Positions 1-7,046 of a DNA stretch of 8,907 nucleotides are shown here, in pieces. How positions within the stretch are numbered: the stretch's first letter is position 1; every line of letters begins with the position of its first letter. Where the stretch lies: assembly GCA_001643475.1 (NCBI GenBank), contig LXTK01000200.1, positions 462 to 9,368 of the forward strand. The letters run 5' to 3'. The position numbers were made by a program, and so were the translations under genes. This stretch comes from Proteobacteria bacterium SPGG2. Lineage in GTDB: Bacteria; Pseudomonadota; Gammaproteobacteria; Acidiferrobacterales; SPGG2. The notes beneath the pieces were generated by a model. That model searched no databases. It was given only the letters and a program-made list of their open reading frames with translations, and was not told where the DNA came from.

Positions 1-1
1 G

Positions 2-283
2 CCCCACCTGATACCGGGAGCAAGCCTCCACTCCGAGCTACAACTCTTGGTACGCGCCGGACTCACCCCGATGGAAGCGCTCATGGCGGCCACATCGGGG
101 AACGCCGCGGTGCTGGAAGCCGATTCACTCGGGATTCTCATGCCGGGCCGGGTAGCGGACCTTCTCATCCTCACGGCGGACCCGCTGCAGGACATCCGGA
201 ATACCCGGGCCATTGAAAGCGTGATGGTGCGTGGGGAGCTCCTCCTGGCTGAGAGTGTCCAGGCGGGGTGGTCCAGCCAGTGA
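2..283 (+). CDS. Amidohydrolase family protein, C-terminal fragment (5' end outside window)
   Basis: The reading frame is open at the left edge and ends with TGA at 281-283, so only the last 93 residues are seen. They carry the usual end of the metal-dependent amidohydrolase (imidazolonepropionase-like) superfamily. First comes a PGxSLHxEL-type segment, then LVRAGLTPMEALMAAT, the helix after the last barrel strand. A G.L.PGRVADLLIL segment and a closing DPLQDIRNT...VMVRGE stretch then return to the small beta-sandwich domain. The metal ligands lie upstream and cannot be checked, so the substrate is unknown. A TTG at 47 is an internal codon, not the start. The DNA is about 64% G+C by hand count, well above the rest of the window, so this gene probably belongs to a different genomic context from the operon to its right. 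The family call is firm and the substrate is not called. Confidence 0.85.
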   Translation, partial: PHLIPGASLHSELQLLVRAGLTPMEALMAATSGNAAVLEADSLGILMPGRVADLLILTADPLQDIRNTRAIESVMVRGELLLAESVQAGWSSQ

Positions 284-396
284 AATAATCCTTGATGAAA
301 AGTTTACCGTCGCGCCACTACCTAGCCCACAATATTATGATGTAGGTCGCGCTTTCGATCAGGGTGTGATGCCGGTCACAGCCGGTCCTTGTCTTG
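284..396. other. Junction region between the amidohydrolase gene and the MFS remnant
   Basis: No gene is apparent here. G+C drops sharply across this stretch, from about 64% in 1-240 to about 50% in 301-360 by hand count. At about position 397 the homology of the minus-strand MFS gene stops abruptly and is replaced by an unrelated six-residue tail ending in TGA at 376-378. Both flanking genes point into this stretch. I see no convincing hairpin terminator, no recognisable insertion-sequence ends and no flanking target duplication. It most likely marks a deletion or recombination breakpoint, or the edge of an acquired segment; an assembly join is the alternative. Confidence 0.5.
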
Positions 397-741
397 AATA
401 CCGATGGCCAGAAGGCCGATGCCGATTTGCAAGGGGCTTTCGGCGAAGCCGGTGAGAATTGAGGCCAGGCCGATGCCAAAGAAGAAAATCACCATCATGC
501 CGGCGCGGCTCCAGCGGTCGCCAAGCCAACCCGCCGGTAACGCGCCAACCCCGAACAGGATATTGCCAATGGTCATTAGTGCCAATAACTCACCGTAGCT
601 CATGCTGAATTCTTGCTCCAATACCAGCACGACGGTCGGATAGAGCAACATAAACAAATGCGAAAAACTATGGCCAACGTTGGAGAACGCAAGTGCTAGG
701 CGTTCAGAACCTGGCGTTGGCCCTGGAGCAAACGATTGCAT
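376..741 (-). pseudogene. MFS transporter, N-terminal remnant (truncated)
   Basis: This is the first quarter to third of a 12-helix Major Facilitator Superfamily permease. After a short cytoplasmic N-terminus it shows helix 1 (around NVGHSFSHLFMLLYPTVVL), helix 2, and the loop 2-3 signature GWLGDRWSRAG, which is MFS motif A with its Asp and Arg residues. Helix 3 (MVIFFFGIGLASIL) and the start of helix 4 (LQIGIGLLAIGI) follow. The similarity then stops and QDKDRL-stop follows, leaving 121 residues where about 400 are expected. The ATG at 741 is preferred because a GGAG lies 8 bases upstream. An in-frame ATG at 771 lacks such a site and would add ten unlikely residues. The product cannot be a working transporter. 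Its former substrate is unknown, although its divergent position next to the PLP-lyase gene could mean it once supplied that enzyme. Confidence 0.8.
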
Positions 742-867
742 ATACTCGACTCCAAGCGGAAGAGCAGGCATGGTGCCACGGTGGCGTCACTGTCACAACC
801 AGGGTGATCTTTCGCACCACGTTATGGGTATGATCAAGCCTATCGCAGCAACTAAAAAAATTAACGG
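742..867. promoter_or_regulatory. Divergent intergenic region upstream of the PLP lyase
   Basis: This 126-base gap separates two divergent genes, so it should hold the promoter of the PLP-lyase gene and once also that of the MFS gene. The GGAG at 750-753 on the minus strand is the ribosome site of the MFS remnant. An 11-base perfect inverted repeat, GCCAC-G-GTGGC, occupies 775-785 and could be an operator half or chance. A TATGAT at 829-834 matches a -10 box at five of six bases and would start a transcript near 841, giving a leader of about 27 bases, but no good -35 hexamer lies 16-18 bases before it. These assignments are tentative. Confidence 0.3.
750..753 (-). promoter_or_regulatory. Ribosome binding site of the MFS remnant
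   Basis: GGAG on the minus strand lies 8 bases before the ATG at 741. No comparable site precedes the in-frame ATG at 771, so 741 is taken as the original start. Confidence 0.5.
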
Positions 868-1887
868 ATGACACTTGCGGATTTTCCTCGGGCCCGATTA
901 GCACATACTCCAACACCGTTTGAGCCGCTACCGAATATCACACGGCAACTCGGTGGGCCACGCGTGCTCATCAAGCGGGACGATTGCACCGGACTCGCGA
1001 TGGGTGGTAACAAAGCGCGGCACCTTGAGTTCTATTTTGGCGAAGCCATCGCCAAGAACGCGGATACCGTGCTCATCACCGGTGCGGTGCAGTCGAACTT
1101 CCTTCGCATGACGGCAGCCGCCGCTGCAAAATTAGGGCTTCGTTGCGAGATCCAATATGAGGACCGTGTTTCCAATATGAAAGCCGAATACCATAGCTCA
1201 GGTAACGTGCTACTGAATCACCTATTTGGTTGCAAAATTCATACGTTTCCCGGGGGCAAGGATGAGCAAGCCGCGGATACGGCATTAGAAGACCTTGCCG
1301 ATCGGGTACGGGCCGATGGCGGCAAACCTTATATCATACATCTGAGTCAGCAACATCCACCCATTGGTGCGTTGGGTTACGTCGATGCAGCACGTGAAAT
1401 CCTGGAACAAGCCGCACAAACGGGAACAGAAATCGATTTAGTCGTAATACCGTCCGGCAGCGCGCTAACCCACGTCGGCACCTTGGTCGGGCTGAGGTTG
1501 CTCGGAAGCACACTTCCAGTTCTAGGAATTTGCGTGCGGCGTGATCAGAAACAACAAGCAGAGAGAGTCTTGCGTCGCGCTGACGAGACGGCCGAACTCC
1601 TTGGTAAACCCGGGATCATTAAATCGGATGACGTGTGGGTCAGCGATTGTGTGCTTGCCCCCGGTTATGGCCAAGTAAATGAGCAAACTACAGAGGCGAT
1701 ACTACTGGCAGCCCGTAGTGAAGGCTTATTACTCGACCCCGTCTATTCCGGTAAGACATTGGCCGGTCTGATATCGCTGACGCGCGACGGCACCATCAAA
1801 CCGGATTGGAATGTGCTGTTTGTACACACCGGCGGTATACCCGCCCTGTTTGGTTACCAAAGTCTACTTGCTCCCAACTCATCGTAG
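868..1887 (+). CDS. PLP-dependent D-cysteine desulfhydrase / L-cysteate sulfo-lyase / ACC deaminase family protein
   Basis: This 339-residue cytoplasmic enzyme has the tryptophan-synthase-beta fold (PLP fold type II) and the normal family length. The N-terminus (MTLADFPRARLAHTPTPFEP) matches family starts, which fixes the ATG at 868 even though the ribosome site is weak. IKRDDCTGLAMGGNK places the Schiff-base lysine at Lys49. QSNF (75-78) occupies the substrate-carboxylate loop, SGSALTH (196-202) the phosphate/ring region, DPVYSGK (290-296) the active-site Tyr, and HTGG (320-323) the C-terminal signature. Known members release sulfide from D-cysteine (DcyD), sulfite from L-cysteate (CuyA) or open ACC. 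The sulfolactate-type dehydrogenases next door favour a cysteate-like C3 sulfonate, which would give pyruvate, ammonia and sulfite. Oddly, the loop position usually His (desulfhydrase, sulfo-lyase) or Gln (ACC deaminase) is Phe78, so the true substrate may differ. The gene converges on the operon with only 5 bases between stop codons. Confidence 0.85.
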   Translation: MTLADFPRARLAHTPTPFEPLPNITRQLGGPRVLIKRDDCTGLAMGGNKARHLEFYFGEAIAKNADTVLITGAVQSNFLRMTAAAAAKLGLRCEIQYEDRVSNMKAEYHSSGNVLLNHLFGCKIHTFPGGKDEQAADTALEDLADRVRADGGKPYIIHLSQQHPPIGALGYVDAAREILEQAAQTGTEIDLVVIPSGSALTHVGTLVGLRLLGSTLPVLGICVRRDQKQQAERVLRRADETAELLGKPGIIKSDDVWVSDCVLAPGYGQVNEQTTEAILLAARSEGLLLDPVYSGKTLAGLISLTRDGTIKPDWNVLFVHTGGIPALFGYQSLLAPNSS

Positions 1888-1892
1888 ATTTG

Positions 1893-2897
1893 CTATCGCT
1901 TACCACGATTGACCAGCTCCTGATAAAGCGCTTCGGGGATGGCAACACCTTTTTGCTGTGAGTTCATCCGGCACAACTGGCGTCGCGTACCAGGTAGACG
2001 TGCACCATCTTGCGCAAGTATTGCCACGAATAGCTCTTCGATTCGCGCCGAGAAACGTGCGCCGGCAAAGACGACGGGATCGATGATGATAAATGACTGG
2101 CCAACGCGAGGCGGCGCGCCTTCGGCACTAAAAAACGAACTCGCCTCATAAGCAAAACTTGCACCGGCCAAACCAGCTGTAAGAATCTCGACCATAAGCG
2201 CAAGCGCGGCACCCTTGTCTTCGCCTATGGGAACCATAGTGCCAGCCAATGCGGCCGTGGCGTTTGTCGTCGAACGTCCCTGTGAGTCCAGCGCCCAACC
2301 GCTGGGTATAGATTTGCCCTGCTTCTCCGCCAACATCACTTTGCCGCGTGCCACGCGACTCAACGATAAGTCGATCACCAAAGGTAGGGTGTCTGCCCGT
2401 GGACACGCAAACGCGATCGGGTTAGTCCCAAAGGTGCCTTTAGAGCCACCCCAGGGTGCCATGGCTGAAGGCGTATTGGTGAAACCGAGCGCAATATAAC
2501 CATGCGTCGCTACCTGTTCGACGTGATAGCCGCAGGCGCCCGCGTGATGAGAGTTGGTGACAGTAACCGCAACAACCCCGGTATCCTTAATCAAATCAAT
2601 GGCCCGGGCTAGCCCCATTTTTATGGCCGGGAATGCAAACCCGCATTTGGCATCAACCGCTATCGAGGCGCGCGCGGTCATTTGCAAACCCGGGGTGACA
2701 TTACCATCGACCTTACCGCTTAGGACCTGATCCGCATAAAACGGTATTCGAGAAACACCATGTGAAGATAGGCCATCGGCATCCGCTGCCACTAGGGCCG
2801 CCGCAACAATGCGCGCATTCTCGGAAGAGGTGTTGACGGCGACCAGTGCGTGTGTCGCAAGATCGAACAGTCCTTCTAGGCTAACGGTAGTGGTCAC
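1893..2897 (-). CDS. comC: Ldh2/malate dehydrogenase-family oxidoreductase, ComC-like (R)-sulfolactate dehydrogenase
   Basis: This is an intact 334-residue member of the NAD(P)-dependent Ldh2/YlbC/MdhC family, which has its own fold unlike classical malate dehydrogenase. Visible landmarks are the N-terminal DGLSSHGVSR segment with the family's conserved Ser-His (45-46), NSHHAGACGYH (115-125), GTFGTNPIAFACP (154-166) in the nucleotide/substrate cleft, and SLSRVARGKVM (178-188). PIGEDKG (223-229) and an LPGTRR end (301-306) follow. The ARGK block, the EASSFFSAEG...PRVGQ stretch and the IDP motif resemble the ComC branch. That branch interconverts sulfopyruvate and (R)-3-sulfolactate in sulfolactate users and in coenzyme M synthesis. 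The start is a GTG whose G is shared with the TAG of the upstream dehydrogenase gene (TAGTG), implying translational coupling. It is the last gene of the operon. Malate, ureidoglycolate or other 2-hydroxy acids remain possible; the family is certain, the substrate moderately so. Confidence 0.75.
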   Translation of the reverse strand: MTTTVSLEGLFDLATHALVAVNTSSENARIVAAALVAADADGLSSHGVSRIPFYADQVLSGKVDGNVTPGLQMTARASIAVDAKCGFAFPAIKMGLARAIDLIKDTGVVAVTVTNSHHAGACGYHVEQVATHGYIALGFTNTPSAMAPWGGSKGTFGTNPIAFACPRADTLPLVIDLSLSRVARGKVMLAEKQGKSIPSGWALDSQGRSTTNATAALAGTMVPIGEDKGAALALMVEILTAGLAGASFAYEASSFFSAEGAPPRVGQSFIIIDPVVFAGARFSARIEELFVAILAQDGARLPGTRRQLCRMNSQQKGVAIPEALYQELVNRGKR

Positions 2898-3825
2898 TAG
2901 CCTCGCGCCAGCACCCAGCGAACACCGGCTGCAACTGTTAAACTGATGCGCGCGTTCGATTCCCCGGTCACACCGGCGATGTGTGGAGTAAGTATTAAGT
3001 TGGACACATCCTTAAAGCGTGCAGTCGCAGGTGGTGCTGCGGTTTCGAACACATCTAACATCACGCCGCCGAGCGCGCCGGATCGCGACAACTCGACAAG
3101 CGCGCGTTCGTCCACAACACCGCCCGGGCGGCATTGATCAGCATCGCTCCCGGCTTTAACGCTCGAAGAGCGGCACCATCAGTGAGATTTTGTGTCTGGT
3201 CCGTCAGTGGGGTATGAATACTGACAACATCGCTCTGTCTTAAAGAGGTATTGCAGATCATATGGCGAGACACCCGTTTGCATACAGACCTCGTCATCTC
3301 GTTCGATGAGAGGATGATTGGCGATTACTCGCATACCCAGTGAAATAGCCCGTACCGCAACTTCGTGGCCAATGGCGCCGAACCCGACAACATCCAGCGC
3401 TTTGCCCTTGACTTCGCGACCCATCAAACAGGTTCGTGGCCAATCGCCTGCGAGCACCTCATTCGTGGCGAAGTAAGCGCCGCCACACATTAGCATCAAA
3501 ATACCGCTGATCACGTATTCGGCCACCGATACCACATTGGCGAGGTTAGCCCGCACGACCTCGATGCCACGCTGTTCGCACGCGGCTAGGTCAATATTAT
3601 CGAGTCCCACACCCGGTCGACCGATAACTTTGAGGTGAGTCCCCGCCTCAAGTACGGACCCCATACTTGGGTACGGCTACGCACACTAAGTGCCGGCGTC
3701 GTGCGCACCGCTTGCTCCAAGCTCGCGCGCGCTTCCACCAGATCTGGGTCATACAGCACATCGTAATCGGCGGTCAGTGCCGCCACCGCTTCATCCATGA
3801 ATTCGGCGGTGACGATGTCCGGCAT
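2897..3825 (-). pseudogene. slcC: SlcC-like (S)-sulfolactate dehydrogenase (D-2-hydroxyacid dehydrogenase family), frameshifted
   Basis: Four overlapping reading-frame pieces line up end to end as one D-isomer-specific 2-hydroxyacid dehydrogenase of about 309 residues. The N-terminus (MPDIVTAEFMDEAV, then YDVLYDPDLV) closely resembles SlcC, the (S)-3-sulfolactate dehydrogenase of sulfolactate degraders. Next come GRPGVGLDNIDLAAC, the Rossmann GFGAIG, SDVVSIHTPLT, the catalytic-Arg loop INAAR-G-VVDE, the DVFE Glu motif and the TPHIAGVT catalytic His. The frame is broken three times by single bases, each in a short homopolymer. One C is missing near 3659-3662, one A is extra near 3242-3244, and one C is missing near 3123-3125. 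Repairing them restores LLRQSDVV and AARGGVVDE exactly as the family expects. As written, translation stops at 3586, before the NAD-binding and catalytic motifs. ATG 3825 lies 6 bases after the flavoprotein stop. It is either a very recent pseudogene or carries consensus sequence errors. Confidence 0.8.
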
Positions 3826-3831
3826 TGGCCT

Positions 3832-5541
3832 CTAGGTGACGACGGTCTGGCCAGGCTGGACACGCGTGAAATGTACCGGTCGATTATTGACCACCAAGTC
3901 CTCAGACTCGAGAACGGTATGCGTAAAAGTAGATGTCGATAGATCTCCAGTTTCTGGGAAGTCCGACCGATAATGCGCACCGCGGGAGTTTTGGCGCGCG
4001 ATCGCGGCAGTTGTGATCGCGCGGCTGACTAGCACTAGGTTTTTGAGGTCGAGCCAATCGTGCCACGCTAGGTTTAATGCGAGTGTACTTCCCACGACAC
4101 CGGTGTTATCGAGTTCACGATCAAGTTCACATAGTACCGTTTCGGCGTGTCGCAAGCCCTGCGCTTCGCGCACGATTCCCACCTCGTCCCACGTAATGTC
4201 ATACAGACGTTCGCGAAGCGTATTCAGGTCACCGGGCGTACGATTTAGGGGCCGCCGGCAGCGTTGCATCGAGGCCATGATTACATCCTCATCCGCCGGC
4301 TGAAACACCCCAGAATCGGCTACCCACTGGGCCATGGTGCGGCCGGCGATACTGCCAAATACGGTAGCGTTGGCAACGCCATTGCCCCCCAGCCGGTTAG
4401 CGCCATGAACACCGCCGGTATCTTCACCGGCTGCAAACATGCCCGATAAAGTGGTTGAGCAATCGGCGTTGACCAACACGCCTCCCATCATATAGTGGGC
4501 AGTGGGAATAACTTCTACCCGACCCCCGGCCAGATCAAAACCACAATCCTCGCAGCGCTCGACCATACCCTTGAACATCTTTCGCACGTCATCGGATCCA
4601 AGGTGGCTCATCTGCAGAAAAAGACCACCCAGGGGAGAGGTGTTACCGGCACGGATTTCTTCGTACATAGCGCGACTGACGATATCGCGCGTGGCGCGTT
4701 CGCCGCGCGGATCGTACTTTTGCATAAAACGCTCGCCATTCCCGTCCAACAAGTAGCCGCCAGCCCCGCGTAGACCCTCCTCCAGCACAGTGCCCGTCAT
4801 TCGCGTGTCGGGACCCGCGAGTAGTCCAGTGGGATGGAATTGAACCATTTCTAGGTCACGCAACCCGAGACCCGCGTGCAGTGCCATTGCCAGACCGTCG
4901 CAACTCTTATCCGCAGACGGCGTGTTGTATTTGTACATGGTAGGACCGCCGCCGGTCGCGAGCAGCACTGCTTTCGCCTGCATGAAGACAAACTCGCCGG
5001 TGCGCATATCTATCAACAGCACACCGGCAACGAATTCACCGCTGGGATCCTTTATGATCTCCACCGCCCGGTAATCTTCGAGACGGTTGATGTCGCGCAC
5101 CCACAGTTGTTCGGCCAAGCGATTGACAATCTCGATACCCGTGAGGTCGCCCTTATGCACGGTACGATCGAAGGTTTGGCCAGCAAACGCCTTCTGATGT
5201 ACCGTGCCATCGGCGTTGCGATCAAAAAAACAACCGAATTCGTTCTCAAGCTCACGGATACAAGTCTGCGCACCAGTCACGAGCTGCCAAGCAAGTTCCT
5301 GGTCATTCAGCCACTTGCCACCCTCAACGGTATCCATGAAGTGACGCTCAACCGAATCCCCTTGCGCAAGTGCCACGTTATAGCCACCCTGCACCATGCG
5401 CGTACAACCACATTTACCGAGCAGTCCCTTGACGACGATGGTGACCGAGAGTTGTGGTGCGTTTTTGTTGGCGTGTAGCGCCGCTAACAAGCCGGCACCG
5501 CCACTACCGAGGATTAGTATATCTGTGCGGAGCCGCTTCAA
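3832..5541 (-). CDS. Succinate dehydrogenase/fumarate reductase-like flavoprotein subunit
   Basis: This 569-residue FAD protein belongs to the SdhA/FrdA/L-aspartate oxidase superfamily. It has the dinucleotide-binding GSGGAG (12-17), QGG (51-53) and QFHPTG with the substrate His (234-239). The capping-domain loop EEGLRGAGG (254-262) is followed by RATRDIVSR with the catalytic Arg285, PTAHYMMGG with His349, and HGANRLGGN with Arg383. It ends with the C-terminal NSRGAHYRSDFPE (518-530). These residues bind a vicinal dicarboxylate and move hydride and proton between it and FAD, so a succinate-like substrate is expected. Two oddities stand out: the residue aligned with the His that binds FAD covalently in Sdh/Frd is Cys46 (in CGCTRMVQGG), and the usual Thr of the TEG loop is Glu254. 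The start is a TTG that overlaps the TGA of the upstream hydratase gene (TTGA). Its electron partners are the iron-sulfur and anchor genes at the right edge. L-aspartate oxidase is less likely given those partners. Confidence 0.85.
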   Translation of the reverse strand: MKRLRTDILILGSGGAGLLAALHANKNAPQLSVTIVVKGLLGKCGCTRMVQGGYNVALAQGDSVERHFMDTVEGGKWLNDQELAWQLVTGAQTCIRELENEFGCFFDRNADGTVHQKAFAGQTFDRTVHKGDLTGIEIVNRLAEQLWVRDINRLEDYRAVEIIKDPSGEFVAGVLLIDMRTGEFVFMQAKAVLLATGGGPTMYKYNTPSADKSCDGLAMALHAGLGLRDLEMVQFHPTGLLAGPDTRMTGTVLEEGLRGAGGYLLDGNGERFMQKYDPRGERATRDIVSRAMYEEIRAGNTSPLGGLFLQMSHLGSDDVRKMFKGMVERCEDCGFDLAGGRVEVIPTAHYMMGGVLVNADCSTTLSGMFAAGEDTGGVHGANRLGGNGVANATVFGSIAGRTMAQWVADSGVFQPADEDVIMASMQRCRRPLNRTPGDLNTLRERLYDITWDEVGIVREAQGLRHAETVLCELDRELDNTGVVGSTLALNLAWHDWLDLKNLVLVSRAITTAAIARQNSRGAHYRSDFPETGDLSTSTFTHTVLESEDLVVNNRPVHFTRVQPGQTVVT

Positions 5542-6149
5542 GATTTAACACCGAGCACAGACAAGGCCTGGGCTCGGCGTTCGGCAACGGTAGCTTGTAC
5601 GGTCTCATAAAGGCTGCCGCCGTGTGAATCCATGCCCACCAGCAATGGGCCAAAGTCGCGCACCCTGAATTTCCAAAGACTTTCCGGGTTGAGGTCATCT
5701 AGATCCACATCTTCGATTGCTTCTATCCACGTAGTTTCCAGCGCTGCCGTACCACCAATGATCGCCAGATAAACACCACCAAGCTCGACGAACGCCGCTT
5801 TCGATTGCGCCATGAGGCCACCCTTGCCGATGATGATGCGTACGCCGTGTTGTTCCATAAGCGGTCGCGTAAATCGTTCCATGCGAGCACTGGTCGTCGT
5901 ACCGATACAGATCGGCGCGTAACCGGCGGGAAATTTAGTCTTATCCTCTACTTTCCTTACGTTAGGTGCAGTGTGAATGACCGCATGATCGTTCAAATTA
6001 AAACGAGTTTTGCGGCCGCGATCGAACATCTCGATTTGCGTGGCATCGCGGATCCCAAAGAGTGTGCCATTCAAGGAAACGGTGTCACCGATACGCAGGC
6101 TACGAACTTGGTCTTCGCTAATAGGCATATCAAAATCGTAGTGCGCCAT
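5538..6149 (-). CDS. Class I fumarase / L-tartrate dehydratase-like hydro-lyase, beta subunit
   Basis: This 203-residue protein matches the C-terminal (beta) domain of iron-sulfur fumarases, which in many bacteria is a separate subunit as in TtdB. Features are the N-terminal PISEDQVRSLRIGD (9-22) and the strand and turn NGTLFGIRDA (27-36). TTTSARM (84-90) is the conserved Thr/Arg substrate-binding loop. IIIGKGG (105-111) carries the conserved active-site Lys, and DFGPLLVGMDSHGGSLY (165-181) closes the fold. The subunit supplies substrate-carboxylate contacts to the cluster-bearing alpha subunit, whose gene lies 2 bases upstream. It is diverged: the family's ARDxAH-type motif reads IRDATQ here, and the Gly-Pro before TTS is replaced by Ile-Gly. 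This may mean that the substrate is not plain fumarate/malate. Its TGA overlaps the TTG of the flavoprotein gene, so the two are likely co-translated. Confidence 0.85.
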   Translation of the reverse strand: MAHYDFDMPISEDQVRSLRIGDTVSLNGTLFGIRDATQIEMFDRGRKTRFNLNDHAVIHTAPNVRKVEDKTKFPAGYAPICIGTTTSARMERFTRPLMEQHGVRIIIGKGGLMAQSKAAFVELGGVYLAIIGGTAALETTWIEAIEDVDLDDLNPESLWKFRVRDFGPLLVGMDSHGGSLYETVQATVAERRAQALSVLGVKS

Positions 6150-6151
6150 CG

Positions 6152-7027
6152 CTAGAACCCGTACTCAACCGCGCTTGGGGTAAATGTTGCCGTCGCCCTA
6201 CGCGCCGAGTGGCATTGAATATTCACGGCAACGGGATTCATGGTGATATGGGTAGCGGCCGTCTCGACGTGAACCGCGAAGGCGGTCGAATCTCCGCCCA
6301 AACCTTGCGGGCCGATGCCGAGGCTATTCACGGCGGCGGTCAACTCACACTCTAGCTTGGCACCTGCTTCATCGTCACAAACACTACCGAGCGGGCGCGT
6401 CGCCGCGATCTTTGCCAAATGGACACACAAATCAGCCGTACCACCAACACCCACCCCGACAATTGTCGGTGGGCAGACTTTACCGCCGGCCTCGATAACT
6501 TTGTCCACAACGAATGTCTTAATGCCATCGACACCTTCGGCCGGGACACACATCTTGAGGAACGAACCATTCTCTGAGCCACTACCCTTTGGGATCATTT
6601 CGATACGAAGGACTTCCCGTTCGTCGGAGAAATCAATATTTATAACTGGAATCCTGCGACCGGTATTGGTGTGATCGTTGGCGCGGGTAATGGGATGAAC
6701 TACCGATGAGCGCAGCGGATACTCGTGGGTCGCCGCCGCACAAGCGCGCACAATCGCTTCCTTTAGTTTGTGGCCATCAACCTGCACATCAGGGCCTATG
6801 GTGACGTTATAGATGGGAATGCCGGTATCTTGGCAAAGTAGGTTGTCGGTAGACTCGGCCACCTTAATGTTCTGGATCATGGTGCCGAGTATGGCCTTAC
6901 CAGTAGCGTCCGTCTCCGCGGCATCGAGCCTGGCAAACCCTTGCTTGATGTCGTCCGGTAACACCTTGAGAGCGCGTATATAAAGCTCCTTGCAAACGTC
7001 CTCGACGATCTTTGGGTTAATCTTCAT
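6152..7027 (-). CDS. Class I fumarase / L-tartrate dehydratase-like hydro-lyase, alpha subunit
   Basis: This 291-residue [4Fe-4S] subunit of a two-subunit class I fumarase-type hydro-lyase would add or remove water across a fumarate-like double bond, with one cluster iron acting as Lewis acid. The three expected cluster cysteines are present: Cys65 in LLCQDTG, Cys185 in GGKVCPPT and Cys272 in VNIQCH. Other signatures are VVHPITRANDHTNTG (109-123), PKGSGSENGSFLKM (146-159), GVGVGGTAD (191-199) and GPQGLGGDSTAFAVHVE (239-255). The ATG at 7027 is chosen because MKINPKIVEDV begins the conserved domain. The reading frame continues up to 7117, but that extension is Cys/Trp-rich junk lying inside the permease gene. 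The permease stop lies 19 bases upstream and the beta-subunit start 2 bases downstream. Fumarate, mesaconate, tartrate and a substituted fumarate are all possible substrates. The enzyme class is secure and the substrate is not. Confidence 0.88.
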   Translation of the reverse strand: MKINPKIVEDVCKELYIRALKVLPDDIKQGFARLDAAETDATGKAILGTMIQNIKVAESTDNLLCQDTGIPIYNVTIGPDVQVDGHKLKEAIVRACAAATHEYPLRSSVVHPITRANDHTNTGRRIPVINIDFSDEREVLRIEMIPKGSGSENGSFLKMCVPAEGVDGIKTFVVDKVIEAGGKVCPPTIVGVGVGGTADLCVHLAKIAATRPLGSVCDDEAGAKLECELTAAVNSLGIGPQGLGGDSTAFAVHVETAATHITMNPVAVNIQCHSARRATATFTPSAVEYGF

Positions 7028-7046
7028 GCCAGCAACAACTATACAC

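Noticed and set aside
284..396. Insertion-sequence remnant at the composition break
   Set aside because: No transposase-like frame, terminal inverted repeats or target duplication could be identified by eye.
1881..1909. Inverted ATCGT/ACGAT pair between the convergent genes as a terminator
   Set aside because: The stem is only five A/T-rich pairs with a loop of about 19 bases and no T-tract.
2897..3825. Programmed ribosomal frameshifting in the slcC-like gene
   Set aside because: Three shifts in alternating directions would be needed in an ordinary metabolic enzyme, and no slippery heptamer or stimulatory structure stands out; indels explain it more simply.
4876..5478. Plus-strand open frame of 200 codons inside the flavoprotein gene
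   Set aside because: It is antisense to a fully conserved SdhA-like protein, shows no recognisable motifs and lacks its own context; it is a shadow frame.
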